Notes: generated by a model not told the origin, from the letters alone. A DNA stretch of 64,000 nucleotides from Sphingobacterium phlebotomi (GCF_008180195.1 NZ_VTAV01000016.1:58134-122133), one strand, 5' to 3'; positions 23,427-33,025 are shown, numbered from the stretch's first letter. Made by a program: numbers and translations.

Positions 23427-24620
23427 CTATCGTATACCTTTTCGCCGTTTTTTTTCTTTTACGATCAAGCTTAGCTCCCGGCTTGTTTGGCCTCCTACGG
23501 AAGTATTTTCTTGAGCACGACGAAATAAATAAGGCATGACGGCTTTTACAGGACCATAAGGCATATATTTAGCAACGTTAAACCCTGCTTCAGCTAAATT
23601 GAATGATAAATTATCAGACATACCTAATAACTGTGCAAAGAAAATATGATCATTTGCGGGCGAAATACCCCGGACAGTCATGTCTTCTGCCAGTAGTCTG
23701 GAACTTTCTTCATTATGCGTGCCCGCCATCAATCCAATGCGGTTGATATGATCTAAACAAAAACGAATAGCTTGATTATAATCCTTGTCACAGGCCTCTT
23801 TATCGGGTTGGATAGGGGAGGGATAGCCTTTTTTTGCTGCGCGTTCACGCTCGATCTCCATATAGGCGCCCCGTACGATTTTGGTTCCTAAGTAAAAATT
23901 TTGAGTTTGAGCATAAGCGAAGTCCGCCTGTAAGGAGGCCAATTTATCGTGGCGATACAATTGGTAGGTATTATACACGATGACACGTTCCTTATTGTAT
24001 TTCTCCATCATTTCACGGGCGATGTCGTCGATAGTATCCTGTACCCAAGAATGTTCGGCGTCTATTAAAACCCGCGTGTCAGCATCAAAGCAAGCCTTAC
24101 AAATGCGATCTATACGTTTGTATAAACGCTCAAATTCTGCTTTTTCTTCCGCTGACAATGGCTCTTTTGCATCTATTTTTGCTAAGAGATCAAACCGGCC
24201 TAAACCGGATGGTTTGAACACACAGAAAGAAGCATATTTGTTGTTACGTGCGTAAGCAACCGTACGTAAAATTTCAGCACAGTTATCGTCAAAGCTTCCT
24301 TCTGCTTCTTTTCCTTCTACCGAGTAGTCTAGAATTGTGGTAACCTTAGCTTGCCCAAGTTCCGCAATCGCTTGTTCACATTCTTCAATAGATTCTCCTC
24401 CACAAAATTGTTTGTAGATCGTGTTCCGGATGATTCCCTTTATAGGAAGTCCCATTTTTAACGCAAAGTTGGTGATTGGTGTGCCAATCTTGATAAGCAT
24501 ATTGCTGGACACCATTTTAAAGAGCCAGTACGCCTTTTCTAAGTCTTTGTCGGATTTATTCCGAAAAGCAATTTTAGTGTTGTTAAAATCCAGTTTAACC
24601 AAGTTATTGGCAGATATCAT
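23427..24620 (-). CDS. Proline dehydrogenase family protein
   Basis: A 397-residue FAD enzyme with the PRODH TIM barrel, of monofunctional type. Family motifs are visible: VLIDAEHSW near residue 190, LGTKIVRGAYMEIER near 245, MAGTHNEES near 300, and at the end YMPYGPVKAVMPYLFRRAQENTS with the substrate-binding arginines. It oxidises proline to pyrroline-5-carboxylate and passes electrons to quinone; the second step would need a P5C dehydrogenase encoded elsewhere. The ATG at 24620 fits the family length. It is divergent from the S4/aroB genes and precedes a HAD gene. Confidence 0.92.
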   Translation of the reverse strand: MISANNLVKLDFNNTKIAFRNKSDKDLEKAYWLFKMVSSNMLIKIGTPITNFALKMGLPIKGIIRNTIYKQFCGGESIEECEQAIAELGQAKVTTILDYSVEGKEAEGSFDDNCAEILRTVAYARNNKYASFCVFKPSGLGRFDLLAKIDAKEPLSAEEKAEFERLYKRIDRICKACFDADTRVLIDAEHSWVQDTIDDIAREMMEKYNKERVIVYNTYQLYRHDKLASLQADFAYAQTQNFYLGTKIVRGAYMEIERERAAKKGYPSPIQPDKEACDKDYNQAIRFCLDHINRIGLMAGTHNEESSRLLAEDMTVRGISPANDHIFFAQLLGMSDNLSFNLAEAGFNVAKYMPYGPVKAVMPYLFRRAQENTSVGGQTSRELSLIVKEKKRRKGIR

Positions 24621-24797
24621 ACATGTAAAATATTAACGGTCAAAATTAAATAATTATTTTTATCTATTTACTTCTTTTCGACAGCCGACAAGCCTTTATA
24701 ATTAACAAGAATTATCCTTTTTTTTACTGATATTATTTATCACTTGATTTCATAACGCTTATCTTTACCAAACAGTAGATAGCATTAGAATAACGAT

Positions 24798-25004
24798 ATG
24801 AAGACATTTATATTAAAAGGAGAATATATTCAATTAATTCAGTTATTAAAAGTCATGAATTGGGTGGAACATGGTGCCATGGCCCAGTTCGTAGTAGAAG
24901 AGGGGCTAGTTAAATATAACGGTCAGGTAGATTATCGAAAAAGATTAAAAGTAAAAGTGGGAGACATCGTTGAATTTGATGGACAGCAAGTAAAAATTGT
25001 GTAA
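24798..25004 (+). CDS. S4-domain RNA-binding protein (YbcJ/YaaA type)
   Basis: A 68-residue protein that is nearly all S4 fold: EYIQLIQLLKVMNWVEHGAMAQFVVEEG, then VKYNGQVDYRKRLKVKVGDIVEFDGQQ. S4 domains bind structured RNA, often rRNA. The free-standing form is common next to replication or tRNA genes, but the target is not known. It is the first gene of a group continuing with aroB (34-nt gap). The leader has TATCTTTA, close to the phylum -7 element, but without a clear -33 element. Confidence 0.9.
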   Translation: MKTFILKGEYIQLIQLLKVMNWVEHGAMAQFVVEEGLVKYNGQVDYRKRLKVKVGDIVEFDGQQVKIV

Positions 25005-25038
25005 TTTAGTGCTTTAATTATATCAAACATCGTTATAC

Positions 25039-26103
25039 ATGACAAAACAGGTTGCCAGTCTTGGTTACAAGGTATTCTTCGAAAAAAATCTTGACTCTCT
25101 AGAAACATTTATTACTTCACGCAGCTATTCCCAGATATTGGTATTGGTTGATAGGAATACGAATGACCACTGCTTACCGATATTGCAATCGGCACTTTCA
25201 GAGATAACGGATTACGATATTATCGAAGTTGATCCAGGCGAAGAAAATAAAAATATTGATTTCTGTATTGGTGTTTGGAAAACGATGCTTGATTTTGGCG
25301 CCGATCGAAAAGCGCTCATGATTAATCTGGGCGGAGGGGTCGTAACGGATATGGGCGGATTTGCAGCATCTACTTATAAAAGAGGAATTGATTTTATCCA
25401 AATTCCAACAACGTTGCTATCGCAGGTAGATGCCTCGGTTGGCGGAAAAACGGGAATAGATTTAGACAACGTAAAAAATATTATTGGTACGTTTACCCAA
25501 CCCCAAGCTGTTTTTATTAGTGGGCAGTTCCTTTCCACGTTGGACGATCGTCAAATGTGTTCCGGTTTTGCCGAAGTCATTAAACACGGTTTGATTTATG
25601 ATAAAGATTTGTTTTTAAAGACGATAGCAACTAATTTGGAAACAGATGATTTAGATGATATCGTTTTTCGTTCGGTAGAAATCAAAAATGAAGTCATTAC
25701 ACAAGATCCGACGGAAAAGGGACTCCGGAAGATCTTAAACTTTGGACATACCATTGGACATGCGGTGGAAGGATACTCGCTTATGCAGGATGCTGATCCT
25801 CTTTTGCATGGCGAAGCTATTGCATTGGGTATGATCTGCGAAGCTTATATCGCCCATAAAATAAATGGTCTTTCAGAAGCAGATTTATCAGCTATAGCAC
25901 AAGCATTTGATCACCGATTTAAGCGTTATACATTTTCGGGGGATATATATCAGGAACTTATCACCTTCATGCAAAATGATAAAAAGAACGAGGGAAGGAA
26001 AGTAGGTTTTGCGTTACTGTCTGAAATTGGTAAATGTGATTATAATATTTACGTAGAAGAAGAACTGATTAAGGAGAGTTTGGATTTTTATAGAAATAGA
26101 TAG
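25039..26103 (+). CDS. aroB: 3-dehydroquinate synthase
   Basis: A 354-residue enzyme of the shikimate pathway that turns DAHP into 3-dehydroquinate with NAD and a divalent metal. The NAD-binding region is GGGVVTDMGGFAASTYKRG near residues 100-118, then IPTTLLSQVDASVGGKTGIDL. Metal ligands are the glutamate of FAEVIKHG, the histidine of NFGHTIGHAVE and the histidine of LLHGEAIALGM. Size is usual. It follows the S4 gene and precedes a ThuA gene by 5 nt; that neighbour has no link to aromatic synthesis, so the operon seems mixed. Confidence 0.97.
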   Translation: MTKQVASLGYKVFFEKNLDSLETFITSRSYSQILVLVDRNTNDHCLPILQSALSEITDYDIIEVDPGEENKNIDFCIGVWKTMLDFGADRKALMINLGGGVVTDMGGFAASTYKRGIDFIQIPTTLLSQVDASVGGKTGIDLDNVKNIIGTFTQPQAVFISGQFLSTLDDRQMCSGFAEVIKHGLIYDKDLFLKTIATNLETDDLDDIVFRSVEIKNEVITQDPTEKGLRKILNFGHTIGHAVEGYSLMQDADPLLHGEAIALGMICEAYIAHKINGLSEADLSAIAQAFDHRFKRYTFSGDIYQELITFMQNDKKNEGRKVGFALLSEIGKCDYNIYVEEELIKESLDFYRNR

Positions 26104-26108
26104 GTAAT

Positions 26109-26825
26109 ATGGCTAGATACATAGGGTTGGCAGTAGGACTGCTTATTTTGGGTAATGTCCTTTCGGCTTATAGTCAGGAGAGGGTATTAATTTTTACCAA
26201 AACTGCAGGTTTTCGGCACAAAAGTATTCCTAAAGGAACAGAAGTCGTTACAAAACTGCTTACAGCCGAAAATATATTGCCTGTCCATACCGAAGACGCG
26301 CGTTATTTTTGTACGGATAGCCTGCGTCAATTTGCTGCTGTCATATTTTTAAATACCACGGGTAACGTATTAGACGACCAGCAGAAAGTCGCTTTCCAGC
26401 ATTTCATTCGTTCCGGAAAAGGATATATGGGCCTACATGCCGCTTCCGATACGGAATTTGAATGGCCTTGGTATGGTGAACTGGTTGGAGGCTATTTTAC
26501 CCAACATCCGCCGGTGCAAAAAGCTAAAATTGATGTTGTTGATCGTACGCATATAGCAACAAAACACTTACAAGAAATTTGGTGGCATAAAGATGAGTGG
26601 TATGATTTTAGAGATATACAACCCGGATTACATATTCTTATGACACTTGATGAGCAAAGCTACGAAGGTGGGACGATGGGAAAATTCCATCCGATAGCTT
26701 GGTATAGGGAGTTTGACGGCGGACGTATGTTCTATACAGGACTTGGACATACAGCGGAATCTTATGATGAAGTTCCGTTCCAGAAGCATATCATTGGTGG
26801 CATCAAATATGTATTAGGACGTTAG
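26109..26825 (+). CDS. ThuA-domain protein, secreted
   Basis: A 238-residue protein with a signal peptide (AVGLLILGNVLSAYSQ) and a glutamine-amidotransferase-like ThuA domain: LIFTKTAGFRHKSIPKG at the start, YMGLHAASDTEFEWPWYGELVGGYFTQHP in the middle, WYREFDGGRMFYTGLGHTAESY at the end. ThuA proteins are linked to disaccharide use (trehalose uptake in rhizobia), but the secreted Bacteroidota forms are biochemically uncharacterised. It is 5 nt behind aroB and 20 nt ahead of dacB, so probably co-transcribed with them. Confidence 0.88.
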   Translation: MARYIGLAVGLLILGNVLSAYSQERVLIFTKTAGFRHKSIPKGTEVVTKLLTAENILPVHTEDARYFCTDSLRQFAAVIFLNTTGNVLDDQQKVAFQHFIRSGKGYMGLHAASDTEFEWPWYGELVGGYFTQHPPVQKAKIDVVDRTHIATKHLQEIWWHKDEWYDFRDIQPGLHILMTLDEQSYEGGTMGKFHPIAWYREFDGGRMFYTGLGHTAESYDEVPFQKHIIGGIKYVLGR

Positions 26826-26845
26826 GTATAGTTGACTTCTCGTTT

Positions 26846-28150
26846 ATGCGTAAATTTCTATTTTCTGTATGGGTATTCTTCTTTTCTATTTATTCTGCTA
26901 ATTCGCAAGATATATGGCTGATTCAAAGGTTATTAGAGAATTCACCTGTATTAAAAAGTCATTTCTTCGGTTTTAGTCTTTATGACATCGAACAGAACCG
27001 ATTTCTAATGGGTTCAAATGAGGATAAGCATTTCACGCCCGCTTCCAACACAAAAATATTTACGCTATTTACAGCGCTAAAAAATATTGGAGATTCTATT
27101 CCTGCGATACAGTATATCGAAAAAGGAGATTCGCTATTGTTCTGGGGGACAGGTGATCCTACCTTTCTACATCCTAAGCTAGATTCTGGGAAAGTATATA
27201 ATTTTTTATCAGAAACGGATAAAAAGTTATTTTATGTAGGAGGGATACCCACAGAAGAACCTTTCTATCGTATGGGGTGGGCAATGGAAGATTATGAAGA
27301 ATACTATCAACCAGAAATAACGCCATTTCCCATTTATGGCAACGTGGTCACATTTAAGGCAATCCCTTGGCAACTGATTACCATACCTCGTTTTTTTATG
27401 GATTCGATGGTTATCGGTAATGCAGATACCGATCGACTACAGATACGCCGGAAATTTGATGAGAATATTTATTTCCGTAACAGTCCAGTTATTCCAAAGA
27501 ACTTCACGACACAAAAACCTTTTAAATATTCCGATGAACTATGCATACAGTTGTTACAGGATACGTTGCAGAAGCAGGTGGAATTCATCCAATATCCAAA
27601 ACCTGCAGAAGTGAAAACGTTATTCTCTGTAGCCACACGAGATGTCCTGCGGGAAATGATGTTGGTTAGCGATAACTTTTTAGCTGAGCAACTGATGATG
27701 GTCGCCGCGATGAATAGATACGGTGAATTTAATACAGCCCAGTTAAGAAAGGATATGGAAGCCTCGTATTATACTTATTTTACAGATAAAATTAACCTGT
27801 ATGATGGCAGTGGCTTGTCGCCTTATAATAAAGTAACGGCAAGAAGTCTAGTAGAACTTTTGCTGATGATTGAACAGGAGGTTACGGAAGTAGATAAACT
27901 TCGCTATTTGTTTGCCGCCGGAGGTGTAGAAGGAACATTAAAAACGGCGTATCGATTAGACAGCGGATCGCCGTTCATCTGGGCAAAAACCGGTACGATA
28001 AGCGGGGTATATTGCCAAAGTGGTTATATCCAAACGCGCGGTGGAAGAAACTTGATATTTTCTTTTCTTAATAACAATTTTATAGGTTCAGCGACGCCTG
28101 TACGCAAGGAAGTCGCCCGTATCATGACTTTTATCCGGGAGAATTTTTAA
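26846..28150 (+). CDS. dacB: D-alanyl-D-alanine carboxypeptidase/endopeptidase (PBP4, peptidase S13)
   Basis: A 434-residue periplasmic serine peptidase with signal peptide (FSVWVFFFSIYSANSQ). Active-site motifs are all present: SxxK as S67-N-T-K70 in PASNTK, SxN as S275-D-N in VSDNFLAEQ, and KTG starting at K381 in WAKTGTISG. The long insert between the first two motifs is typical for PBP4. It trims the terminal D-Ala of stem peptides and cuts cross-bridges. The gene follows thuA and precedes a UMF1 transporter by 35 nt. Confidence 0.93.
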   Translation: MRKFLFSVWVFFFSIYSANSQDIWLIQRLLENSPVLKSHFFGFSLYDIEQNRFLMGSNEDKHFTPASNTKIFTLFTALKNIGDSIPAIQYIEKGDSLLFWGTGDPTFLHPKLDSGKVYNFLSETDKKLFYVGGIPTEEPFYRMGWAMEDYEEYYQPEITPFPIYGNVVTFKAIPWQLITIPRFFMDSMVIGNADTDRLQIRRKFDENIYFRNSPVIPKNFTTQKPFKYSDELCIQLLQDTLQKQVEFIQYPKPAEVKTLFSVATRDVLREMMLVSDNFLAEQLMMVAAMNRYGEFNTAQLRKDMEASYYTYFTDKINLYDGSGLSPYNKVTARSLVELLLMIEQEVTEVDKLRYLFAAGGVEGTLKTAYRLDSGSPFIWAKTGTISGVYCQSGYIQTRGGRNLIFSFLNNNFIGSATPVRKEVARIMTFIRENF

Positions 28151-28185
28151 TTTTCTGTTAACATATAGTATCTTCGCTATGATTT

Positions 28186-29493
28186 ATGCGTGTTATTGAA
28201 AAAAACAACAAGCGCTTGATTCGCTCCTGGTCGATGTTTGACTGGGCGAACTCTGCTTATAATCTGGTTATCACATCGACCATCTTTCCGGCTTATTACA
28301 CAGCCATTACGCAAACGACGGAAAATGGGGATGTCGTTCATTTTTTCGGATGGAAAGTAATTAATACGGCTCTTTCCAATTTTGCTTTAGCTTTCTCTTA
28401 CCTCTTTATGGCCTTTATACTGCCGTTTGTTTCATCGTATGCTGATGTGCAAGGAAAAAAGAAAACCATGATGATGTTTTTTACCTATTTTGGCGCAATA
28501 GCCTGTATGGGGCTTTTCTTTTTTCGGTTAGAGACACTTGAATTAGGCATAATATTGTTTGGATTGGCCGCTATGGGGTATATCGGTGGTGTATTATTTA
28601 ACAATTCCTATTTACCCGAAATCGCCACGGTAGATAAACAGGATAGCGTGAGTGCGCAAGGATTTGCATTTGGGTATGTGGGCTGTGTTACCTTACAGCT
28701 TATCTGTCTGGTTTTTATTTTAAAACCGGATTGGTTTGGCATTACAGACCTTTCTTTTGGACCGCGATTGTCCTTTTTACTAGTAGGCATATGGTGGGCT
28801 GGTTTTTCTACTATTCCGTTTTTGGCACTTCCCAATAATCAAAAATCAACGATCCGGGCTTCCAAGAAAATTTTTCGTACGGTTATTATAGAGTTTCGCA
28901 TTGTGATGCGACGTATACAGAAAATGCAACGGATCCGCCGATTTTTGCCCGCTTACTTTTTTTACTCCGCTGGTGTACAAACCGTGATGATTGTAGCGGC
29001 CGCTTTTGGTGCCAAAGAACTTCAACTCGAAAGCGCTAAACTCATTATTACGATACTGTTAATTCAGCTCGTTGCCATATTGGGGGCCTTTTTGATGTCA
29101 AAACTTTCGGCGAGGTTTGGGAATATTAAAATTTTGATTGCCGTGGTATTGGTATGGATTGGCGTGTGCGTGTCTGCATTTTTCATAAAAACAGAAGTCG
29201 AGTTTTATGTTTTAGCTTGCCTGGTTGGATTGGTCATGGGAGGCATTCAATCTTTATCGAGATCGACCTACTCTAAATTCCTTCCAGAGAATATCAAAGA
29301 TACAACGTCCTTTTTTAGTTTTTATGACGTTACAGAAAAATTGGCTATTGTATTAGGACTGTTTTCTTTTGGATTGATCGAGCAGTTTACGCATAATATA
29401 CGCTATTCCGCATTATTTCTTTCTGTATTTTTTATCATTGGATGTGGTTTGCTGTTTCGCTTACTCCGATTCAATAAGGTTATGACATCATGA
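28186..29493 (+). CDS. MFS transporter, UMF1/Atg22-like family
   Basis: A 435-residue inner-membrane protein with about 12 membrane helices. The N-terminus SWSMFDWANSAYNLVITSTIFPAYY is the hallmark of the UMF1 family; LVGLVMGGIQSLSRSTYSKFLPE near residue 345-365 is the second. Fungal Atg22 relatives export amino acids from vacuoles; the cargo of bacterial members is unknown. Its stop overlaps the following gene by four bases (ATGA), so translation is coupled to the Fe-S protein downstream. Confidence 0.88.
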   Translation: MRVIEKNNKRLIRSWSMFDWANSAYNLVITSTIFPAYYTAITQTTENGDVVHFFGWKVINTALSNFALAFSYLFMAFILPFVSSYADVQGKKKTMMMFFTYFGAIACMGLFFFRLETLELGIILFGLAAMGYIGGVLFNNSYLPEIATVDKQDSVSAQGFAFGYVGCVTLQLICLVFILKPDWFGITDLSFGPRLSFLLVGIWWAGFSTIPFLALPNNQKSTIRASKKIFRTVIIEFRIVMRRIQKMQRIRRFLPAYFFYSAGVQTVMIVAAAFGAKELQLESAKLIITILLIQLVAILGAFLMSKLSARFGNIKILIAVVLVWIGVCVSAFFIKTEVEFYVLACLVGLVMGGIQSLSRSTYSKFLPENIKDTTSFFSFYDVTEKLAIVLGLFSFGLIEQFTHNIRYSALFLSVFFIIGCGLLFRLLRFNKVMTS

Positions 29494-30218
29494 AAGTAGA
29501 GATATTTATACCCTGTTTTATAGATCAGATTTATCCAGAAACAGCTTTTAACACGATTAAATTGTTGGAAAAAGCAGGTTGTGATGTCGTTTATAACCCG
29601 AAGCAGACCTGTTGTGGGCAGCCGGCGTATCATGCGGGGTTTTGGGACGAAGCAAAGAAAATAGGACTTAAATTTCTCCGTGATTTTTCGGAAGACTGTT
29701 ATATCGTGTCGCCCTCAGCCTCTTGTACTGGAATGATAAAAAAGGGATATGATGATCTATTCACCAATTCTACCGAGCATAATCGTTGTCGTAATATCCA
29801 GTCAAACATCTATGAATTGAGTGATTTTTTGGTAAATGTGCTTAGAAAAGATTATTTTGGGGCGGAATTGGTTGGAAGGGCAGTCTATCATGACGCTTGC
29901 TCCGCATTAAGGGAATATAAAATTAAAGACGAACCTCGGAAGCTATTAGCACAGGTAGGAGGGCTTGAGGTCGTTTCCATGCATGATCAGGGGACTTACT
30001 GTGGGGTCGGAGGCACTTTTGCCGTGAAATTTGAAGGTATATCGGCAGCAATGGCTGAACAAAAAGTACAAAATGCAATGGCTGTAAAAGCCGACTATAT
30101 TATTTCAACAGATAGTACTTGTCTATTGCAATTACAAGGATATATTGATAAACATCAACTTCCTATCAAGACAAAACACATTGCAGATGTGTTGACATCT
30201 GGATGGGCTAATATTTAA
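29490..30218 (+). CDS. CCG-domain Fe-S protein, LutA/YkgE-like
   Basis: A 242-residue cytosolic protein with two cysteine-rich domains of the CCG type. The first holds CFIDQIYPETA and TCCGQPAYHAGF; the second holds YHDACSALREY and YCGVGGTFAVKF, where the expected CCG reads YCG. LutA is one subunit of the LutABC lactate oxidation complex. No lutB or lutC lies next to it here, so it either works with distant partners or has another oxidoreductase role. It overlaps the UMF1 transporter stop by four bases, which suggests a shared task, possibly uptake or release of an organic acid (inference). Confidence 0.85.
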   Translation: MKVEIFIPCFIDQIYPETAFNTIKLLEKAGCDVVYNPKQTCCGQPAYHAGFWDEAKKIGLKFLRDFSEDCYIVSPSASCTGMIKKGYDDLFTNSTEHNRCRNIQSNIYELSDFLVNVLRKDYFGAELVGRAVYHDACSALREYKIKDEPRKLLAQVGGLEVVSMHDQGTYCGVGGTFAVKFEGISAAMAEQKVQNAMAVKADYIISTDSTCLLQLQGYIDKHQLPIKTKHIADVLTSGWANI

Positions 30219-30236
30219 TAAAACCTATAATAATCT

Positions 30237-31121
30237 ATGAACTCAAGAAGAACATTTTTAAAAAACTTAGGCCTGGCAGCCGCGGGGGTAGCTATAGCTC
30301 CTTCTTTAGACGTATTTGCAGCAAAAAAAACGTGGTTTGACATTTCCTTAGCACAATGGTCTCTTCATAAGACATTGTTTGCCGGAGATTTGAAGAACAT
30401 TGATTTTCCCGAATTTGCGGCAAAGAAACTTGATATTTATGGCGTGGAATATGTGAACCAGTTCTTTAAGGATAAGGCGAAAGATATGACTTACCTTAAA
30501 GATCTAAATAACCGAGCCAAGGATAACGGCGTAAAGAACGTATTAATTATGATTGATGGCGAGGGGAATCTGGGCGACGAAGATAATGCGAAGCGTTTGC
30601 AGGCTGTCGATAACCATTATAAGTGGATTGATGCAGCCGCTTTTTTGGGATGTAGAGCTATTCGTGTCAATGCAGCCGGAAAAGGAACACCGGAAGAGGT
30701 GGCACAACGTGTTGTGGAGAGCTTAAGTGCATTGGCAGATTACGGAAAAAAAGCAAAAATCAACGTCATTGTTGAAAATCACGGCGGCATATCGTCACAT
30801 GGCGATTGGTTGTCCGGGGTATTGAAAGCGGTAGGAAAGAAAAATTGTGGAAGCTTACCTGACTTTGGCAATTTCTATGAATATGATCGTTATCAAGGAG
30901 TGCAGGACTTGATGCCATATGCAAAGGGCGTGAGTGCTAAATCACATGACTTTGATGCAAACGGTAACGAAACCGGTATCGATTATCATCGCATGATGCA
31001 AATTGTAAAAGATGCCGGATTTAAGGGGTATGTCGGAATTGAATATGAAGGTAAAAATTTGCCGGAAGTAGAGGGCATTCTAGCAACGAAGAAATTGCTT
31101 GAACGATTTAAAACTTTATAA
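30237..31121 (+). CDS. Sugar phosphate isomerase/epimerase family TIM-barrel protein, exported
   Basis: A 294-residue protein of the AP-endonuclease-2/xylose-isomerase-like barrel family. The N-terminus NSRRTFLKNLGLAAAGVAIAPSLDVFA has the Tat-type twin arginine and signal peptide pattern. The metal-site signals are visible: INVIVENHGGISSH (Glu/His), KNCGSLPDFGNF (Asp), SAKSHDFD (His) and YVGIEYEG (Glu). Substrates of such exported barrels in Bacteroidota are mostly unknown, probably sugars or polyols. It lies 18 nt after the LutA-like gene and ends the group; a longer intergenic space follows. Confidence 0.87.
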   Translation: MNSRRTFLKNLGLAAAGVAIAPSLDVFAAKKTWFDISLAQWSLHKTLFAGDLKNIDFPEFAAKKLDIYGVEYVNQFFKDKAKDMTYLKDLNNRAKDNGVKNVLIMIDGEGNLGDEDNAKRLQAVDNHYKWIDAAAFLGCRAIRVNAAGKGTPEEVAQRVVESLSALADYGKKAKINVIVENHGGISSHGDWLSGVLKAVGKKNCGSLPDFGNFYEYDRYQGVQDLMPYAKGVSAKSHDFDANGNETGIDYHRMMQIVKDAGFKGYVGIEYEGKNLPEVEGILATKKLLERFKTL

Positions 31122-31274
31122 TCTAGGAGTACACCCGTAATTGAAATTTTACAAAATTAAAAATGGATATTACGGGAAAAACTAGAATTTTTATTTTCTT
31201 TGTAGCAATGTTACCAAAATCAATTAGGAAAACTTCTTAAATGATTTTGGTTTTAATGACTATAACTTAAAAAG

Positions 31275-32858
31275 ATGAATCAACAAAAAGAAGACGAAGT
31301 CCTGGTAAATCACCTCGCCAAACAGGGCATTGACAACAAAATGGTGATGGGACATCCCGCAAGTTTATTTGTTCTGTTTTTTACGGAAATGTGGGAACGC
31401 TTTAGTTATTACGGTATGCGTGCCTTATTGACGGTGTTCCTCATAACGGAAATTGCCAAAGATGGGTGGGGCTGGACAAATGCGGATGCTATGCAGCTTT
31501 ATGCTTGGTATACCGGATTGGTATATCTTACACCTTTGATTGGTGGGATGATTGCTGATAAGCTTACAGGCTATCGGAAGGCAATTCTACTCGGAGCCTT
31601 AATTATGACCTTGGGTCATTTGTCTATGGCATTTGAAACGTTTGGGGATAGTTTTTTCTACTTAGGTTTAGTCTTGATGATTCTAGGAAATGGTTTATTT
31701 AAACCCAATATTTCCTCCATGGTCGGACAATTGTACCCCAATACCAGTACCAAGAAAGATGCAGGTTACACCATTTTCTATATGGGTATCAATGCCGGCG
31801 CTTTTTTAGGTATGTTGTTGTGTGGTTATATTGGAGAGAAAATAGGGTGGCACTACGGTTTCGGACTGGCCGGTGTGTTTATGTTCTTTGGTATGTTACA
31901 GTTCTTCTTTGCACAAAAAATATTTGGTATAAATGGTGAGAAACCTGATACAACACATAAACCAGAGGAGCATGTTGAGAAAATTACGGAGGAAGAAACG
32001 CCTGCAAATGTAGTGCGCGACCGGTTGATTGTCGTAGCCGTATTAATGTTTGCCAGTATCTTTTTCTTCTTTGCTTTTGAACAGGCGGGCGGTTCGATGT
32101 CTATCTTTGCCAAGGATTATACGCAACGGGTTTTAGAAGGAAATGCCGGATTGGCATTTAAATGGATCGACGCGGCTCTGACGATTTTTCCTATCATGAT
32201 CGTAACCTGGGTACTCTACAGTCTGGCTAAAAAAATAGCCAGGCAATATCCATTAACCATTCTGTTTACAGCGATTTCTTTTGTCATTATATGGGCGCTT
32301 GGCTTCTGGAAAGTATATCGGGAATTCAGTATTGAACAGACCGAAGTAACCGTCTCTTGGTTTCAGATTTTAAATTCGTTTTTCATTATCACCTTAGCCT
32401 CGTCCTTCAGTAAAATATGGGAAAAAGTATGGAATCCCTCCGGACCGATAAAATTTGCTATGGGCTTATTACTAGTGGGTATTGGTTTTGTAGCTTTGGC
32501 TTATGGTGCCAGTTCCATTCCACAGGATGCCAAAACGGCATCAGTAAGCATGATCTGGCTGATTTTAGCTTATTTTTTCCATACGACCGGTGAACTATGC
32601 CTGTCTCCTGTGGGGCTTTCTTATATGAGTAAATTGTCTCCGCCAAAATTTGTAGGATTGATATTTGGTCTTTGGTTTACGGCTTCGGCGATTGCCAACT
32701 TTATTGCTGGTATGACAGGCTCTTACATTGATGAAATATCGGAGAAATATTCCATGTCTACATTTTTCTTAATTATCGCAGGGATACCTATTGTTGTTGC
32801 TTTACTATTGCTTCTATTCAATCCGCTTTTAAAGAAATTGATGCATGGTATTAATTAA
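31275..32858 (+). CDS. Proton-dependent oligopeptide transporter (POT family)
   Basis: A 527-residue inner-membrane symporter with 14 predicted helices. The ExxER motif is in FTEMWERFSYYGMRALL near residues 37-53, and the PTR2 signature FYMGINAGAFLGMLLCGYIGEKIGWHYGFGLAG lies near 168-200. A hydrophilic loop with Glu/Thr repeats (about 225-250) separates the two halves. It takes up di- and tripeptides with protons. It stands alone: 153 nt of A/T-rich leader upstream and a hairpin downstream. Confidence 0.93.
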   Translation: MNQQKEDEVLVNHLAKQGIDNKMVMGHPASLFVLFFTEMWERFSYYGMRALLTVFLITEIAKDGWGWTNADAMQLYAWYTGLVYLTPLIGGMIADKLTGYRKAILLGALIMTLGHLSMAFETFGDSFFYLGLVLMILGNGLFKPNISSMVGQLYPNTSTKKDAGYTIFYMGINAGAFLGMLLCGYIGEKIGWHYGFGLAGVFMFFGMLQFFFAQKIFGINGEKPDTTHKPEEHVEKITEEETPANVVRDRLIVVAVLMFASIFFFFAFEQAGGSMSIFAKDYTQRVLEGNAGLAFKWIDAALTIFPIMIVTWVLYSLAKKIARQYPLTILFTAISFVIIWALGFWKVYREFSIEQTEVTVSWFQILNSFFIITLASSFSKIWEKVWNPSGPIKFAMGLLLVGIGFVALAYGASSIPQDAKTASVSMIWLILAYFFHTTGELCLSPVGLSYMSKLSPPKFVGLIFGLWFTASAIANFIAGMTGSYIDEISEKYSMSTFFLIIAGIPIVVALLLLLFNPLLKKLMHGIN

Positions 32859-32866
32859 AATATGTT

Positions 32867-32891
32867 CTTCTTTTTTCCCGTAAAAAAGAAG
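32867..32891 (+). terminator. Hairpin after the peptide transporter
   Basis: CTTCTTTTTT (32867-32876) pairs with AAAAAAGAAG (32882-32891), loop CCCGT. The stem is perfect but mostly A-T, and the run after it is A-rich, so terminator strength is uncertain. Confidence 0.45.
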
Positions 32892-32901
32892 CAAAAAACT
32901 C

Positions 32902-32975
32902 GTCGCTTCGGATATTTGAGATAGGGGATAGTACTAAGGATAAATTTCTACATACCTCAAATATCCGGATGCGAC
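32902..32975. repeat. Long inverted repeat upstream of the Dpm-like gene
   Basis: The 19-nt arm at 32902-32920 (GTCGCTTCGGATATTTGAG) is repeated inverted at 32956-32975 with one small interior mismatch; the 35-nt centre is unique. It could fold into a long stem-loop. It reaches past the in-frame ATG at 32969, which argues that coding starts later. Confidence 0.65.
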
Positions 32976-33025
32976 ATTTAGTGTTAATGGAGAGACGGTG
33001 CAATCAATTTAATATATCATCGAGC

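Noticed and set aside
24798..31121. Single functional operon from the S4 gene to the sugar isomerase
   Set aside because: Spacing is tight in places, but the genes belong to unrelated pathways (aroB, ThuA, PBP4, UMF1, LutA), so only co-orientation can be stated.
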